From Oscillospiraceae bacterium (lineage in GTDB: Bacteria > Bacillota > Clostridia > Oscillospirales > Acutalibacteraceae): a stretch of 58,622 nt of DNA. The position numbers were made by a program, and so were the translations under genes. Below, one piece after another: positions 9,583 through 18,219 of this stretch (position 1 is the first letter of the stretch; each line of letters opens with the position of its first letter). Where the stretch lies: positions 1-58,622 of the forward strand of contig SVOI01000009.1 in assembly GCA_015066465.1 (NCBI GenBank). The letters are read 5' to 3'. Under the pieces are notes generated by a model that was not told the origin of the DNA, did no database searches, and saw only the letters and a list, made by a program, of their open reading frames with translations.

Positions 9583-9770
9583 GAATTTAACAAATTATTA
9601 ACAATCAATTCACACGGGATTTATTTGTAAAGGGTAGAATGTAGACAATGAAACGGAAGAAAAATCGTTTCAGATTAAATTAGAGTTTTTCATTCCTATC
9701 TCCTTATTCAAATATACCCCCACAAACACAGCAGAGAGTCAATCGGTTACGATTGACTCTCTGCATTTTT
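9583..9770 (+). ncRNA. Possible small RNA or remnant ending in a second strong terminator
   Basis: This gene-free stretch has no ORF of note. It ends in a perfect 15-bp hairpin (GCAGAGAGTCAATCG at 9731-9745 with its complement at 9750-9764, GTTA loop) and ATTTTT, the form of an intrinsic terminator on the plus strand. The upstream gene already has its own terminator at 9547, so this one needs another transcript. A small hairpin GAAACG/CGTTTC lies near 9649-9671. I could not find a convincing promoter (only TAGAAT at 9635 without a good -35), so a small RNA is a guess. Confidence 0.3.
9731..9770 (+). terminator. Orphan intrinsic terminator
   Basis: 15-bp perfect stem, GTTA tetraloop, T tract at 9766-9770. 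The tract is only on the plus-strand side, so it works for rightward transcription. Confidence 0.75.
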
Positions 9771-9822
9771 ATTGGAATTTGAATGTTCTACTTTAATTCT
9801 ACCGATATTTTCACTAAATTTA

Positions 9823-9851
9823 TTGAAAAACAGAATAGATTTAAATATAAT
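9823..9851 (+). promoter_or_regulatory. Sigma-A promoter of the XRE-family membrane regulator
   Basis: -35 TTGAAA (9823-9828), a 17-nt spacer, perfect -10 TATAAT (9846-9851). The gap back to 9771 is otherwise without visible features. Confidence 0.8.
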
Positions 9852-9880
9852 TATATTATAAATTTCAGGGGGGTGTTACT

Positions 9881-11581
9881 TTGGATAAATATACATTTGG
9901 CAATAAGCTTTATAAGTTAAGAACCGAAAGTAACTTAACACAGAAAGAACTTGCAAATATTTTGGGAGTTTCAGATAAAGCGGTTTCAAAATGGGAGACT
10001 GGCGAAGCTATGCCAAGAGTGAAAACACTCAAAAATATAGCGGACTGCTTTTCTGTTACTTATGAAGATTTACTTTCACAGACAGAAGAATTGAAAACCA
10101 ATGAAACTGAAAAATATGAAGCGTATGAGTCGTTTTACCAAAAGAGAGTAACAAAACTCAAAAAAGATATAAATGACCATTTGTTAGTAGTTCTGTTTGC
10201 AGCAACTCTAAATCTTATTATAAAAGCAGTTATTTTTCTGCAAGCAGAATTAGCAGGGACTTCAGTTAGTGGTAGTTATTTATTCTTCAGCGATTTTATT
10301 CCGCTTGTGGTTACGTTCTTGTTTTTTGCTGTTCTAAAAAAGTTTTTAAAATCAGGCGTAAGATTAGTTTATAAACAGTATGATTACCTTTGGTACTTGC
10401 TTATTTCATCAATAGGGTCTCAAATTTTCTCAACATTAGTTAATCTGAATGCATCACGTGTTTATATACTTTTGTGTGATTTCGTTGTTTATATTTTAAT
10501 GTGTATATTAAGTTTATATCAATGGTTGAAAATTAAAAAGGGTAAGGATGTTGCCTTTCCAAAACGTGATATATTTTTATATTCTGGAATTTTATTGTTG
10601 TCGTTTTTAGTAATGTATTTGACAAATACCGTTTCTTTTGCTGTTATGGTAAACGTTGTGAAAATTCTTTTTGTGAACTTTTTAAGTGTTTTCATAATAT
10701 ATGAAATGATGGAATATCAATCTTTGTTGGAAATAAAAAAAGAAACGATAAACGAGAGAATTGTGAATAAAACAAAAAGAAACGTTAAGAACGTAATAAC
10801 TATCTGTTTAGTAGTAGTTTTAATACTTGGTATTTTTGCTCTTTTTGTACCAGGGTTTATTTTCAAAGTTGCTATGAAAAGAATTCCATCTGCATATCAG
10901 GAAACGTTATTTTATTCAGAACTTGATATCTCTTTTGATGATGAAACTTTGGTGGACTATGAAGTGGATGGTATAAAATTCTCATTACCAGAAAGTTATG
11001 TATTTTCAGAAAAAATTGAACATGAATATTATACTATGCTTAAATTTTCTAAGCCTGGTTGTGATGATTTTTTGTTTGGTGTGACTAAACGTAAAGAAAC
11101 AACAACAGAGCCATTAGATATTACTGGTGAACTGTTCTCGGGTGAAGATGGTGCACGATTCAGGGAAATGATAGAAGATACATTCGGTTATTATCCAAAA
11201 ACAAATCAGGAATGGAATAGATTAATATATACAATCAATCCAGATGATGTTAATATATTTGATATTAATGAATGTATAACGTATATAGTACTGCTCATGG
11301 ATAAACGAATGGCAACAATGGATGGTCATTATGATTATGAATATTTTGATAATGGGATTTTTCAGGCTGAAATATCTAAATTAAAACAAAGAAAGTTAAA
11401 TAAAGATGGCGAAATAGAATATATTGAAGGCGAGTATGACAGATATAACGTTTATATATGGTTTTATAGCGATAAGCATGAAGACGGGTATTATCAGATT
11501 CACTACAAACCTGAATCAGGTGACACAGCAGACCTTGAATTACTACACAAAGTTTTAAATACAATAGAAAAAGCTGAGTAG
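9881..11581 (+). CDS. XRE-type HTH regulator fused to a multi-pass membrane region and outer domain
   Basis: 566 residues from TTG 9881; a strong GGGGGG-type RBS sits 7 nt upstream and no better start exists. Residues about 8-62 form a Cro/C1 helix-turn-helix (TQKELANILGVSDKAVSKWE). A charged linker follows, then six or so membrane helices (about 105-275) and a further helix near 305-328. The last ~235 residues form a polar domain predicted outside the cell (ISFDDETLVDYEVDGIKFSLPESY...). A membrane-anchored transcription regulator that senses something outside is plausible. The outer domain is not one I recognise, and no target gene is obvious nearby. Confidence 0.75.
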   Translation: MDKYTFGNKLYKLRTESNLTQKELANILGVSDKAVSKWETGEAMPRVKTLKNIADCFSVTYEDLLSQTEELKTNETEKYEAYESFYQKRVTKLKKDINDHLLVVLFAATLNLIIKAVIFLQAELAGTSVSGSYLFFSDFIPLVVTFLFFAVLKKFLKSGVRLVYKQYDYLWYLLISSIGSQIFSTLVNLNASRVYILLCDFVVYILMCILSLYQWLKIKKGKDVAFPKRDIFLYSGILLLSFLVMYLTNTVSFAVMVNVVKILFVNFLSVFIIYEMMEYQSLLEIKKETINERIVNKTKRNVKNVITICLVVVLILGIFALFVPGFIFKVAMKRIPSAYQETLFYSELDISFDDETLVDYEVDGIKFSLPESYVFSEKIEHEYYTMLKFSKPGCDDFLFGVTKRKETTTEPLDITGELFSGEDGARFREMIEDTFGYYPKTNQEWNRLIYTINPDDVNIFDINECITYIVLLMDKRMATMDGHYDYEYFDNGIFQAEISKLKQRKLNKDGEIEYIEGEYDRYNVYIWFYSDKHEDGYYQIHYKPESGDTADLELLHKVLNTIEKAE

Positions 11582-11605
11582 GTTTTATGACCTACTCTCT
11601 TTGTT
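11576..11605 (+). terminator. Terminator overlapping the stop codon of the XRE-type gene
   Basis: 8-bp stem GAGTAGGT / ACCTACTC (11576-11583 with 11590-11597), 6-nt loop, T-rich tail. The stop codon TAG lies in the left arm. Confidence 0.7.
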
Positions 11606-11648
11606 TAATTTGTTGGTTTTTATTTCATTTTCTTAAATATTTTTCACA

Positions 11649-11677
11649 TTGAAATAAATTTTCTGATATGTTATCAT
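11649..11677 (+). promoter_or_regulatory. Sigma-A promoter of uxaC
   Basis: -35 TTGAAA (11649-11654), 17-nt spacer, -10 TATCAT (11672-11677). Confidence 0.75.
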
Positions 11678-11711
11678 ATTTTTATGAATATAAAATTCAG
11701 AGGTGCAAACT

Positions 11712-13112
11712 ATGAAAAAATTTATGGATAAAGATTTTCTTTTGAAAACTGAAACCGCTAAAAAGCTTTATGCAGCTTGTGAAAATGAGCCTATTTTTGA
11801 CTGGCACTGTCACTTGTCACCAAAAGAAATTTATGAAAATAACGCTCCGAGTGATTTAGCTTACTTGTGGCTCGCAGGCGACCACTACAAATGGCGTGCA
11901 ATGCGCTCTTGTGGTATAAGTGAAGAATATATTACCGGTGACAAATCACCTTATGAAAAGTTCAAAGCCTGGGCAAAGGCTATGCCTAATTTAATTGGCA
12001 ATCCGCTTTACCATTGGACTCACCTTGAATTACAAAGATATTTTGATATTTACGAGCCATTAAGTGAAAAAACTTGTGACGCTATATGGGAAAAGGCTAA
12101 CTCTTTAATTAAAAACGGAGGTTACACACCAAGAGAATTAATTAAAAGAAGTAACGTAAAATACCTTTGCACAACAGATGATGCGGCAGATACTTTAGAA
12201 TACCATAAGCTTTTAAAGGAAGATGAAACCTTCGAGTGTCAGGTTTTACCTGCATTCAGACCAGACAAAGCTCTTGGTATTGAGTTAGACGGCTACCTTG
12301 AGTGGTTAGCATCTCTCGAAAACGTTTCAGGTACTTCAATTAAGACATTTACAGAACTCAAAAAAGTTCTTCTTACAAGAATTGAGTTGTTTAAAGAAAT
12401 GGGTTGTTGCGCAAGTGACCACGCTCTCACTTACATTCCTTATAAAAGAGGTAGTGAAGACGAGTTAAACACTCTTTTTGCAAAAAAGTTAACTGGTGCA
12501 GACCTTTCAATAGAAGAAATTGATTTATATAAAACAGAGCTTCTTATATTCCTTGCTAATGAATATGCAAAAAATAACTGGGCTATGGAAATTCACATTG
12601 GTGCTATGAGAAACAATAACACTGAGATGTTTAAAAAGTTAGGGCCTGACACAGGCTATGACTCAATTGCTGACTATGAAATTGCCATAAATCTCTCAAA
12701 GCTCCTTAATGCTATGCATTCTGAATTCAGACTTCCAAAAACCGTTCTCTTCACACTTAACCCTAAAGATAATCAGGTTTTAGGTACAATGCTCGGTAAC
12801 TTCCAGACTGCAGAAGCAGAGTCAAAAATTCAGTTTGGTACTGCATGGTGGTTTAACGATAACTACGACGGTATGAGAGCACAGATGAGTTCTTTAATGA
12901 ATCTTGGTGCATTCGCTAAATTTATTGGTATGCTTACAGACTCAAGAAGCTTCTTGTCATATCCAAGACACGAGTATTTCAGAAGAATTGTTTGTGAAAT
13001 TATAGGTGATTTGGTTGAAGAAGGTAAGTATCCTGATGATATGGAATTTTTAAGCGAAGTAGTTAAAGATATTTCATTCAGAAATGCAAAAAAATACTTC
13101 GGTGTAAATTAA
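11712..13112 (+). CDS. uxaC: Uronate (glucuronate/galacturonate) isomerase
   Basis: 466 residues, normal length. Start ATG 11712, with AGAGGTG 7 nt upstream; GTG 11703 lies within that RBS. The amidohydrolase-like metal motif is visible as FDWHCHLSP (His32, His34), and the family block MEIHIGAMRNNNT follows in the middle. The enzyme interconverts D-glucuronate with D-fructuronate and D-galacturonate with D-tagaturonate in the cytoplasm, the first step in using pectin and glucuronoxylan sugars. It stands alone between a promoter and a terminator; uxaB, uxuA and the kinases are not in the window. Confidence 0.93.
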   Translation: MKKFMDKDFLLKTETAKKLYAACENEPIFDWHCHLSPKEIYENNAPSDLAYLWLAGDHYKWRAMRSCGISEEYITGDKSPYEKFKAWAKAMPNLIGNPLYHWTHLELQRYFDIYEPLSEKTCDAIWEKANSLIKNGGYTPRELIKRSNVKYLCTTDDAADTLEYHKLLKEDETFECQVLPAFRPDKALGIELDGYLEWLASLENVSGTSIKTFTELKKVLLTRIELFKEMGCCASDHALTYIPYKRGSEDELNTLFAKKLTGADLSIEEIDLYKTELLIFLANEYAKNNWAMEIHIGAMRNNNTEMFKKLGPDTGYDSIADYEIAINLSKLLNAMHSEFRLPKTVLFTLNPKDNQVLGTMLGNFQTAEAESKIQFGTAWWFNDNYDGMRAQMSSLMNLGAFAKFIGMLTDSRSFLSYPRHEYFRRIVCEIIGDLVEEGKYPDDMEFLSEVVKDISFRNAKKYFGVN

Positions 13113-13148
13113 ATTACCTACAATATATAGTGGTTTTTAAAAATAGAC

Positions 13149-13185
13149 AAAACGGCGAAAAGGCAACTTTTCGTCGTTTTATTTT
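13149..13185 (+). terminator. Terminator of uxaC
   Basis: About 13-bp stem AAACGGCGAAAAG / CTTTTCGTCGTTT with one G-T type mismatch, GCAA loop, then TATTTT. Confidence 0.85.
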
Positions 13186-13261
13186 CCCTAATTCCCTATG
13201 GGTTAATAGTAATTATTAACAAAAAATTCAAAAAATTTTTAAGGGTTTTTACTGAAAATGG

Positions 13262-13290
13262 TTGAAATTCTAAAAGAAAAAGTTTATAAT
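13262..13290 (+). promoter_or_regulatory. Sigma-A promoter of the membrane diguanylate cyclase
   Basis: -35 TTGAAA (13262-13267), 17-nt spacer, perfect -10 TATAAT (13285-13290). Confidence 0.8.
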
Positions 13291-13336
13291 ATACATAGTG
13301 TCAATTTAAATATATTAGTGAAAAGGGAATGTATAG

Positions 13337-14578
13337 ATGATAGAGCCAGTAACAAAATATGCTATGGAAAATATCATAGTAAACTGTTCAGCACTTATGC
13401 TTCTTATATTTTTGAGAATGCAACACAAAAGTGTTAAAAATAGTTTGCTTTTAGACCAGAAGTTGTTCACAGTAATGCTCGATTTGGCGATTTTTCATTG
13501 CTTTATTGAAGCGGGAACAAATCTCTGGGATAAAGAAAGAATATTTGCCTCGTTTATGAGTAATAGTGAGTTGGGTGCAATGTTCGATGTAAATATAAAC
13601 TGGGCCTTTAACGTAATTTATTTTACGATTAATATTTTATTCGGATTTATATGGTCACTTTACTCAATATATAAAATTTACGGTAGCACCAATCGTGTTA
13701 AGCGATATTCATTAATAATTTGTGCACCTGCAGTAATCAGTTGCCTTCTCGTTTGGACAACACCTTTTACAAAATGGGTTTTCACAATTACAGAAAACAA
13801 CTATTACACACGTGGTCCTATATTTATTATCCCAGCAATAGCAACATTTGCCTACGTTATATTTGGCGTGGCTTATATCTATTCAAACCGCAAAAAAAGT
13901 AACAAATATATGATTTTACCTGTGTTCTTAATAGCTGTTCCTATAGCAATAGGTGCTATTGTTCAGTGGCTTTTACCAGGTACTGCTATTATAGCTATGG
14001 TTATTACAGTTGCTCTTGTTGGCCTTTATGCAAGTGGTCAGACAGAGTCAGCTTACATAGACCGCTTAAGTGGTGTTTATAACAGACGCTATCTTGATGA
14101 TTACCTCGTGAGCTTAAATGAAAATGAGAAAAACAAGAAAAAAGGTAAGACTATAACAGGTATTATGCTTGATATGGATAAGTTCAAGCAGATTAACGAT
14201 AATTTTGGTCATCATATCGGTGATGATGCTATTTCTCAGGTTGGTAATATTTTAAGAGAAAACTTAGGTAAGTTGAATTTTGCGGCTCGTTACGGTGGCG
14301 ATGAATTTATAATTATTACACCAATGCTCGATGCTGATAGTATTGAAAATCTTATGCAAAAGCTTACAGATGCTGCAGATAAAAAGAATGCTTCTGGTGT
14401 GTATCCTTATGAGTTATCATTTTCTTATGGCTACGCTCAGTTTACAGTTGGTAAAGAAAAAGACTGTGACGGATTTATGAAACGTATGGATGACAATATG
14501 TATGAGTATAAGGTAGCAAAAAAAGCTCGTTGGGCAGAAGAAAATAGAAAAACAAAGCAAGAGCTTGCAGCTCAATAA
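13337..14578 (+). CDS. Membrane-bound diguanylate cyclase (GGDEF)
   Basis: 413 residues. The N-terminal ~230 residues hold about six or seven membrane helices (an uncharacterised membrane sensor). The C-terminal GGDEF domain is intact: DRLSGVYNRRYLDD, LDMDKFKQINDNFGHHIGDD, and the active-site loop GGDEF at residues 320-324. The RxxD inhibitory site expected five residues before it is absent (GKLN instead), so product feedback should be weak. It makes c-di-GMP from two GTP. Start ATG 13337 has AAGGG upstream. It is monocistronic, with promoter at 13262 and terminator at 14591. Confidence 0.92.
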   Translation: MIEPVTKYAMENIIVNCSALMLLIFLRMQHKSVKNSLLLDQKLFTVMLDLAIFHCFIEAGTNLWDKERIFASFMSNSELGAMFDVNINWAFNVIYFTINILFGFIWSLYSIYKIYGSTNRVKRYSLIICAPAVISCLLVWTTPFTKWVFTITENNYYTRGPIFIIPAIATFAYVIFGVAYIYSNRKKSNKYMILPVFLIAVPIAIGAIVQWLLPGTAIIAMVITVALVGLYASGQTESAYIDRLSGVYNRRYLDDYLVSLNENEKNKKKGKTITGIMLDMDKFKQINDNFGHHIGDDAISQVGNILRENLGKLNFAARYGGDEFIIITPMLDADSIENLMQKLTDAADKKNASGVYPYELSFSYGYAQFTVGKEKDCDGFMKRMDDNMYEYKVAKKARWAEENRKTKQELAAQ

Positions 14579-14590
14579 AAAATAAAATTA

Positions 14591-14632
14591 TCCCCTACGA
14601 AGAAGTTACTTCGTAGGGGAATTTGTTTTATT
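14591..14632. terminator. Bidirectional terminator between converging genes
   Basis: 12-bp perfect stem TCCCCTACGAAG / CTTCGTAGGGGA (14591-14602 with 14609-14620), AAGTTA loop. T-rich tails occur on both strands, serving the cyclase gene (plus) and the MATE gene (minus). Confidence 0.9.
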
Positions 14633-16013
14633 AATCTACAATATTATTGACCCAGACCTTCTTTTTTATAAGAATGAAGCCTATTGCATCTTTTATTAAA
14701 TCTGAGCACTGTATTATAGGGAAAATAATAAATATTGATAACCCGAATACATAATAAAGTGTAAAGGCAAGGGGAACGGCGAAGCATAATAAGAAAACGC
14801 TGTCAAAAAGAAAAGTTACAAAGGTTTTGCCACCACTTCGTAATGTGAAGTATGAAGCGTGAGCAAATGCACCTATAGGAACAGTTAATGCGACTGTTTT
14901 CATAAAGAATTCAGCATACATTTTTGATTCCTCAGAGGTGTTATAAAGCATAAGAATAGGCTTACTTAAAAGGAATATTGAAATTCCGACGAGTACGCTG
15001 GCAAAAAGTGTAAAGGCAAACATCTTTTTGACTGTATCAATAGCTTCTCTGAATTTGCCTGCACCTAATAATTTACCTACTATTATGCTTATGCACGAGC
15101 CTAAGGTCTGGAATGTGATGCTCATAAGATTAACAACTGTTGAAGAGATACTGTAGCCTGCAACAACTGCAATTCCGTGAAGACTATAGCTCATACTGAG
15201 AACTGACATACCAGCTGCCCATAAAAATTCGTTTACTAAAAGAGGAGTTCCCTTAACAGTAATTCGTTTTAATAAATCCTTTGGGATATAAAGCGTTCTG
15301 AATGCTCCCTTTAAGAAAGGGTAAGCTTTTCGCTTTATAAAAACATAAATTATAAACACTGCACATTCTACATATCTTGAAATGACAGTTGCAATAGCGG
15401 CACCCTCAGCACCTAAAGCTGGAGCACCAAACTTACCGAAGATTAAAATATAGTTTAATGCACAGTTTGTAAAGACTGCGACAAAACCTGTTATCATTGG
15501 TATAACTGTCTGACCAGTTTCTCTTAACGTACTTGAGAAAATATTAGAAATCGCAAACGGGAAAAGGCTGAAAAGAATAATGTTAAGATATTTTCTCGCT
15601 ACCGCCGCTGTAAGCTCTAAGTTTTCAGTACTTTCTGCTTCGTGAAGGTAAAGACCAATTAAAGAGTCACCAAAAAAGATGAAAACAAGAAGTGCTATAA
15701 AAGCGAGTATTAAAACCGTAGCAGTTTTAAATCTGATTGTATATCTTATACCATCGTGGTCGTTTTTACCATGAAATTGCGAGGTGAAAATACCTGCACC
15801 GCTTACTGCACCAAAAAGTGCTAAGGTGAAAACAAAAAACAACTGGTTTACAATGGAAACACCAGACATCTCTTCAGTACCGAGAGCACCAACCATAAGG
15901 TTGTCTAAAAGGTTAACAAAATTCGAAATGAAATTCTGCACCATCATCGGTATTGCGATGCTAAGCACCATTTTATAAAAGGCTTTATTGCCTATATAAC
16001 TTTTAATGTTCAT
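14631..16013 (-). CDS. MATE family multidrug/solute efflux transporter
   Basis: 460 residues with about 12 membrane helices in two similar halves. Family text is visible: IAIPMMVQNFISNFVNLLDNLMVGALG at the start and GAGIFTSQFHGKNDHDGI after helix 2. MATE proteins expel cationic drugs or metabolites in exchange for Na+ or H+. It begins 1 nt after the GH130 stop, so it is the last gene of the leftward operon from sufC. The substrate is unknown. Confidence 0.92.
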   Translation of the reverse strand: MNIKSYIGNKAFYKMVLSIAIPMMVQNFISNFVNLLDNLMVGALGTEEMSGVSIVNQLFFVFTLALFGAVSGAGIFTSQFHGKNDHDGIRYTIRFKTATVLILAFIALLVFIFFGDSLIGLYLHEAESTENLELTAAVARKYLNIILFSLFPFAISNIFSSTLRETGQTVIPMITGFVAVFTNCALNYILIFGKFGAPALGAEGAAIATVISRYVECAVFIIYVFIKRKAYPFLKGAFRTLYIPKDLLKRITVKGTPLLVNEFLWAAGMSVLSMSYSLHGIAVVAGYSISSTVVNLMSITFQTLGSCISIIVGKLLGAGKFREAIDTVKKMFAFTLFASVLVGISIFLLSKPILMLYNTSEESKMYAEFFMKTVALTVPIGAFAHASYFTLRSGGKTFVTFLFDSVFLLCFAVPLAFTLYYVFGLSIFIIFPIIQCSDLIKDAIGFILIKKKVWVNNIVD

Positions 16014-16014
16014 A

Positions 16015-16971
16015 TTACTTTATCATATCGTGTTCTTTGATGAAACTTACAACCTCATCAACTGTGGTGAATGCGAGACCTACTACTGTGTCAGCACCGC
16101 CATAATAAATTGCAATTCTGCCTGTGTCACCATCTGCCAATGCGGCACAAGGGAACACAACGTTTGGAACGTCGCCAACAAATTCGTAAGTTTCACGTGG
16201 GCTTAATAAATAACAGTCTGCTCTGTGCAATACCTTCCACGGTTCGTTAATATCTGTAATCATAGCGCCCATACTGTATGTGAAACCGTTACAGCTTGTG
16301 ATAACACCGTGGTAGAAGCAAAGCCAGCCTTCGTCTGTTTCAATAGGTGTAGGACCAGCACCAACCTTTGTCATTTCCCAGTTGTTTTCTGGTTTTATTA
16401 CAAAACGATGTTTGCCCCAGTATGTAAGGTCAGGGCTATGACTTAAGAAAATATCACCATAAGGAGTGTGACCCTTGTCGCAAGGACGTGTGAATATCAT
16501 ATATTCATTATTTACTTTTCTTGGGAATAATACACCGTTTCTTGAAACTGGTAAAACGGCATTTTCTTTTCTGTCCCAGTTAATAAAATCTTCTGTTACA
16601 GCAATACCTATTGAAGTGCCTCTGTCAGTGTGACATACCCATGAAAGATAATATTTGCCATCGATTTCACAAAGACGAGGGTCGTAGCCACGAAAGATTT
16701 TTTCATCGTTTAACTGCCAGTGAATACCATCTTTACTGAAGCCTGTAACGAGATATTGTTCACGTGTAATGTCATCAAGTCTGAAAACACCCGCAAAGTC
16801 ATCTTCTTTATCACGTCTTACAACAGCTGAGTTGAAAATACTGTTTGCATCTTTCACAAAGCTTCTGTCAATAATAGGGTTTTCTGTGTAACGCCATACA
16901 GGGTCGGTACAATTTGCTGGTTTGTCTTGCCAAGGGATGTTTTTTGCTTTAGAATTTAATATTTTTGCCAT
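16015..16971 (-). CDS. GH130-type glycoside phosphorylase
   Basis: 318 residues with the five-bladed propeller motifs of GH130: NPIIDR near the N-terminus, FNSAVVRRD, GYDPRLCEIDGKYYLSW, and KVGAGPTPIETDEGWLCFYHG. Family members phosphorolyse beta-mannosidic bonds (mannosyl-glucose, mannooligosaccharides, or Man-GlcNAc from N-glycans). The length fits the shorter subgroups, but the substrate cannot be fixed. No signal peptide is seen. It sits between the M28-like gene and MATE in one operon; with rhaB upstream this suggests use of plant or host glycans. Confidence 0.85.
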   Translation of the reverse strand: MAKILNSKAKNIPWQDKPANCTDPVWRYTENPIIDRSFVKDANSIFNSAVVRRDKEDDFAGVFRLDDITREQYLVTGFSKDGIHWQLNDEKIFRGYDPRLCEIDGKYYLSWVCHTDRGTSIGIAVTEDFINWDRKENAVLPVSRNGVLFPRKVNNEYMIFTRPCDKGHTPYGDIFLSHSPDLTYWGKHRFVIKPENNWEMTKVGAGPTPIETDEGWLCFYHGVITSCNGFTYSMGAMITDINEPWKVLHRADCYLLSPRETYEFVGDVPNVVFPCAALADGDTGRIAIYYGGADTVVGLAFTTVDEVVSFIKEHDMIK

Positions 16972-16998
16972 AATAAATTGTCTTCCTTTATGTAAAAT

Positions 16999-18219
16999 TT
17001 ATAATCTTGCATTATCGTAATAGTTAGTTGTTTCTATCAAAATATTTGCTGCATCAAAAATTGTTTTTCTCGATACGTTAGAAAGTAAATCTTTTGAACT
17101 GAAACACTTATTTATGTATTTTTTAGAAGTACCTAAAGAACACGATGCAAAATGATGAACAGTAAAGGGTGTGAAGCTTGAAGTACCTATAATAGTGTTT
17201 TCCTTGTGAATTTTAAGCTCTAAGTTTTCACAAGCATCAAACATAATATTTGCTGTGTCTTTACTGCCTTCGTTACCGCTACCATCTTTGAAGAATATAG
17301 CAAGATTTTTTGATGTGGTCAGTTCTTCAACTGGTATAAATACAGTTGGTATATCTCTCATCAATTTTTTGTGCTTTAAAGAGAATGCATAAGCACCAGC
17401 GTGGTTTGAATATTCACTACCAACTATAAGACAACAAAATTCAGTCTGATTGTATCTGAAGTTGTTTTCATCCATTTGCTTCATAATAGCAGTAATGGTT
17501 GCTGCAGGAATTATGCTTGAAGAAAGTCCAGAAGCAGCTTTTGTCGGGTGAACAAGTAATATCGCTGCTAAGTAGAATATTAAAAATAAAAGTGATACCG
17601 AAGACAAAAAATTGAATATCGGAGTATTTTCAGGTGCTCCTGAAAATAAATACAAAATGCAAGAAATAAATGTTAATGTGTTACCTAAAACACAAAGTGC
17701 TAAAAGAACAGTTGTAAGGTTTGTTTTGTAAAGGAAAAAGCGTTGTTTTTTTGGTGCATCAGCACGTGCCACTAAGACAACTCTGTTTTGTGCTTTTGAA
17801 TGTGAATATCTCTTTGCAAATACGTTAATTGACATTCTTTTTGGAAATAAAGAGTCCAATACTTTTCCGTCAAAGAAAAATTTGTAAGCAAAAATGGAGA
17901 ATATAAGAACACTTAACACTGTGCATATACACACAGGAACAACTGAACCCTTAATAGTTGAAGCTTTGAAAATAATCGCAGAGATACACAGAAACACACA
18001 AAGAATTTTTAAAAGAAGTGTGCCGACTCTTAAATGCGTTGTAAAGCTTTCTTCGCTTGTTTCATCACAATATTTTTTTAGCTCGTTTAATATAAGCCTT
18101 GCAGAATATGCTTCGCCTGGTGTCGATGGTAATCTTTCGGAGCTTTCTGAAAGAATTCTACCAGCAACTGAAAAGACGTAGTCTATATTTTCTGACGATA
18201 ATTTTGGTGTGATTGTCAT
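16999..18219 (-). CDS. Membrane protein with a degenerate M28-type peptidase fold
   Basis: 406 residues. The N-terminus (ERLPSTPGEAYSARLILNELKK) resembles the opening of M28 aminopeptidases, and the end (TVHHFASCSLGTSKKYINK, then DLLSNVSRKTIFDAANILIE) resembles the closing 'H..F...G...Y.H...D...' segment. Four or so membrane helices are inserted (about 67-85, 91-112, 166-188, 200-222). The expected metal ligands are not seen: where M28 enzymes have a GGHYDS-like text, this reads VVLVARADAP. I infer a non-catalytic relative. The stop is 27 nt before GH130, and ATG 18219 overlaps the rhaB stop by 4 nt. Function unknown. Confidence 0.5.
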   Translation of the reverse strand: MTITPKLSSENIDYVFSVAGRILSESSERLPSTPGEAYSARLILNELKKYCDETSEESFTTHLRVGTLLLKILCVFLCISAIIFKASTIKGSVVPVCICTVLSVLIFSIFAYKFFFDGKVLDSLFPKRMSINVFAKRYSHSKAQNRVVLVARADAPKKQRFFLYKTNLTTVLLALCVLGNTLTFISCILYLFSGAPENTPIFNFLSSVSLLFLIFYLAAILLVHPTKAASGLSSSIIPAATITAIMKQMDENNFRYNQTEFCCLIVGSEYSNHAGAYAFSLKHKKLMRDIPTVFIPVEELTTSKNLAIFFKDGSGNEGSKDTANIMFDACENLELKIHKENTIIGTSSFTPFTVHHFASCSLGTSKKYINKCFSSKDLLSNVSRKTIFDAANILIETTNYYDNARL

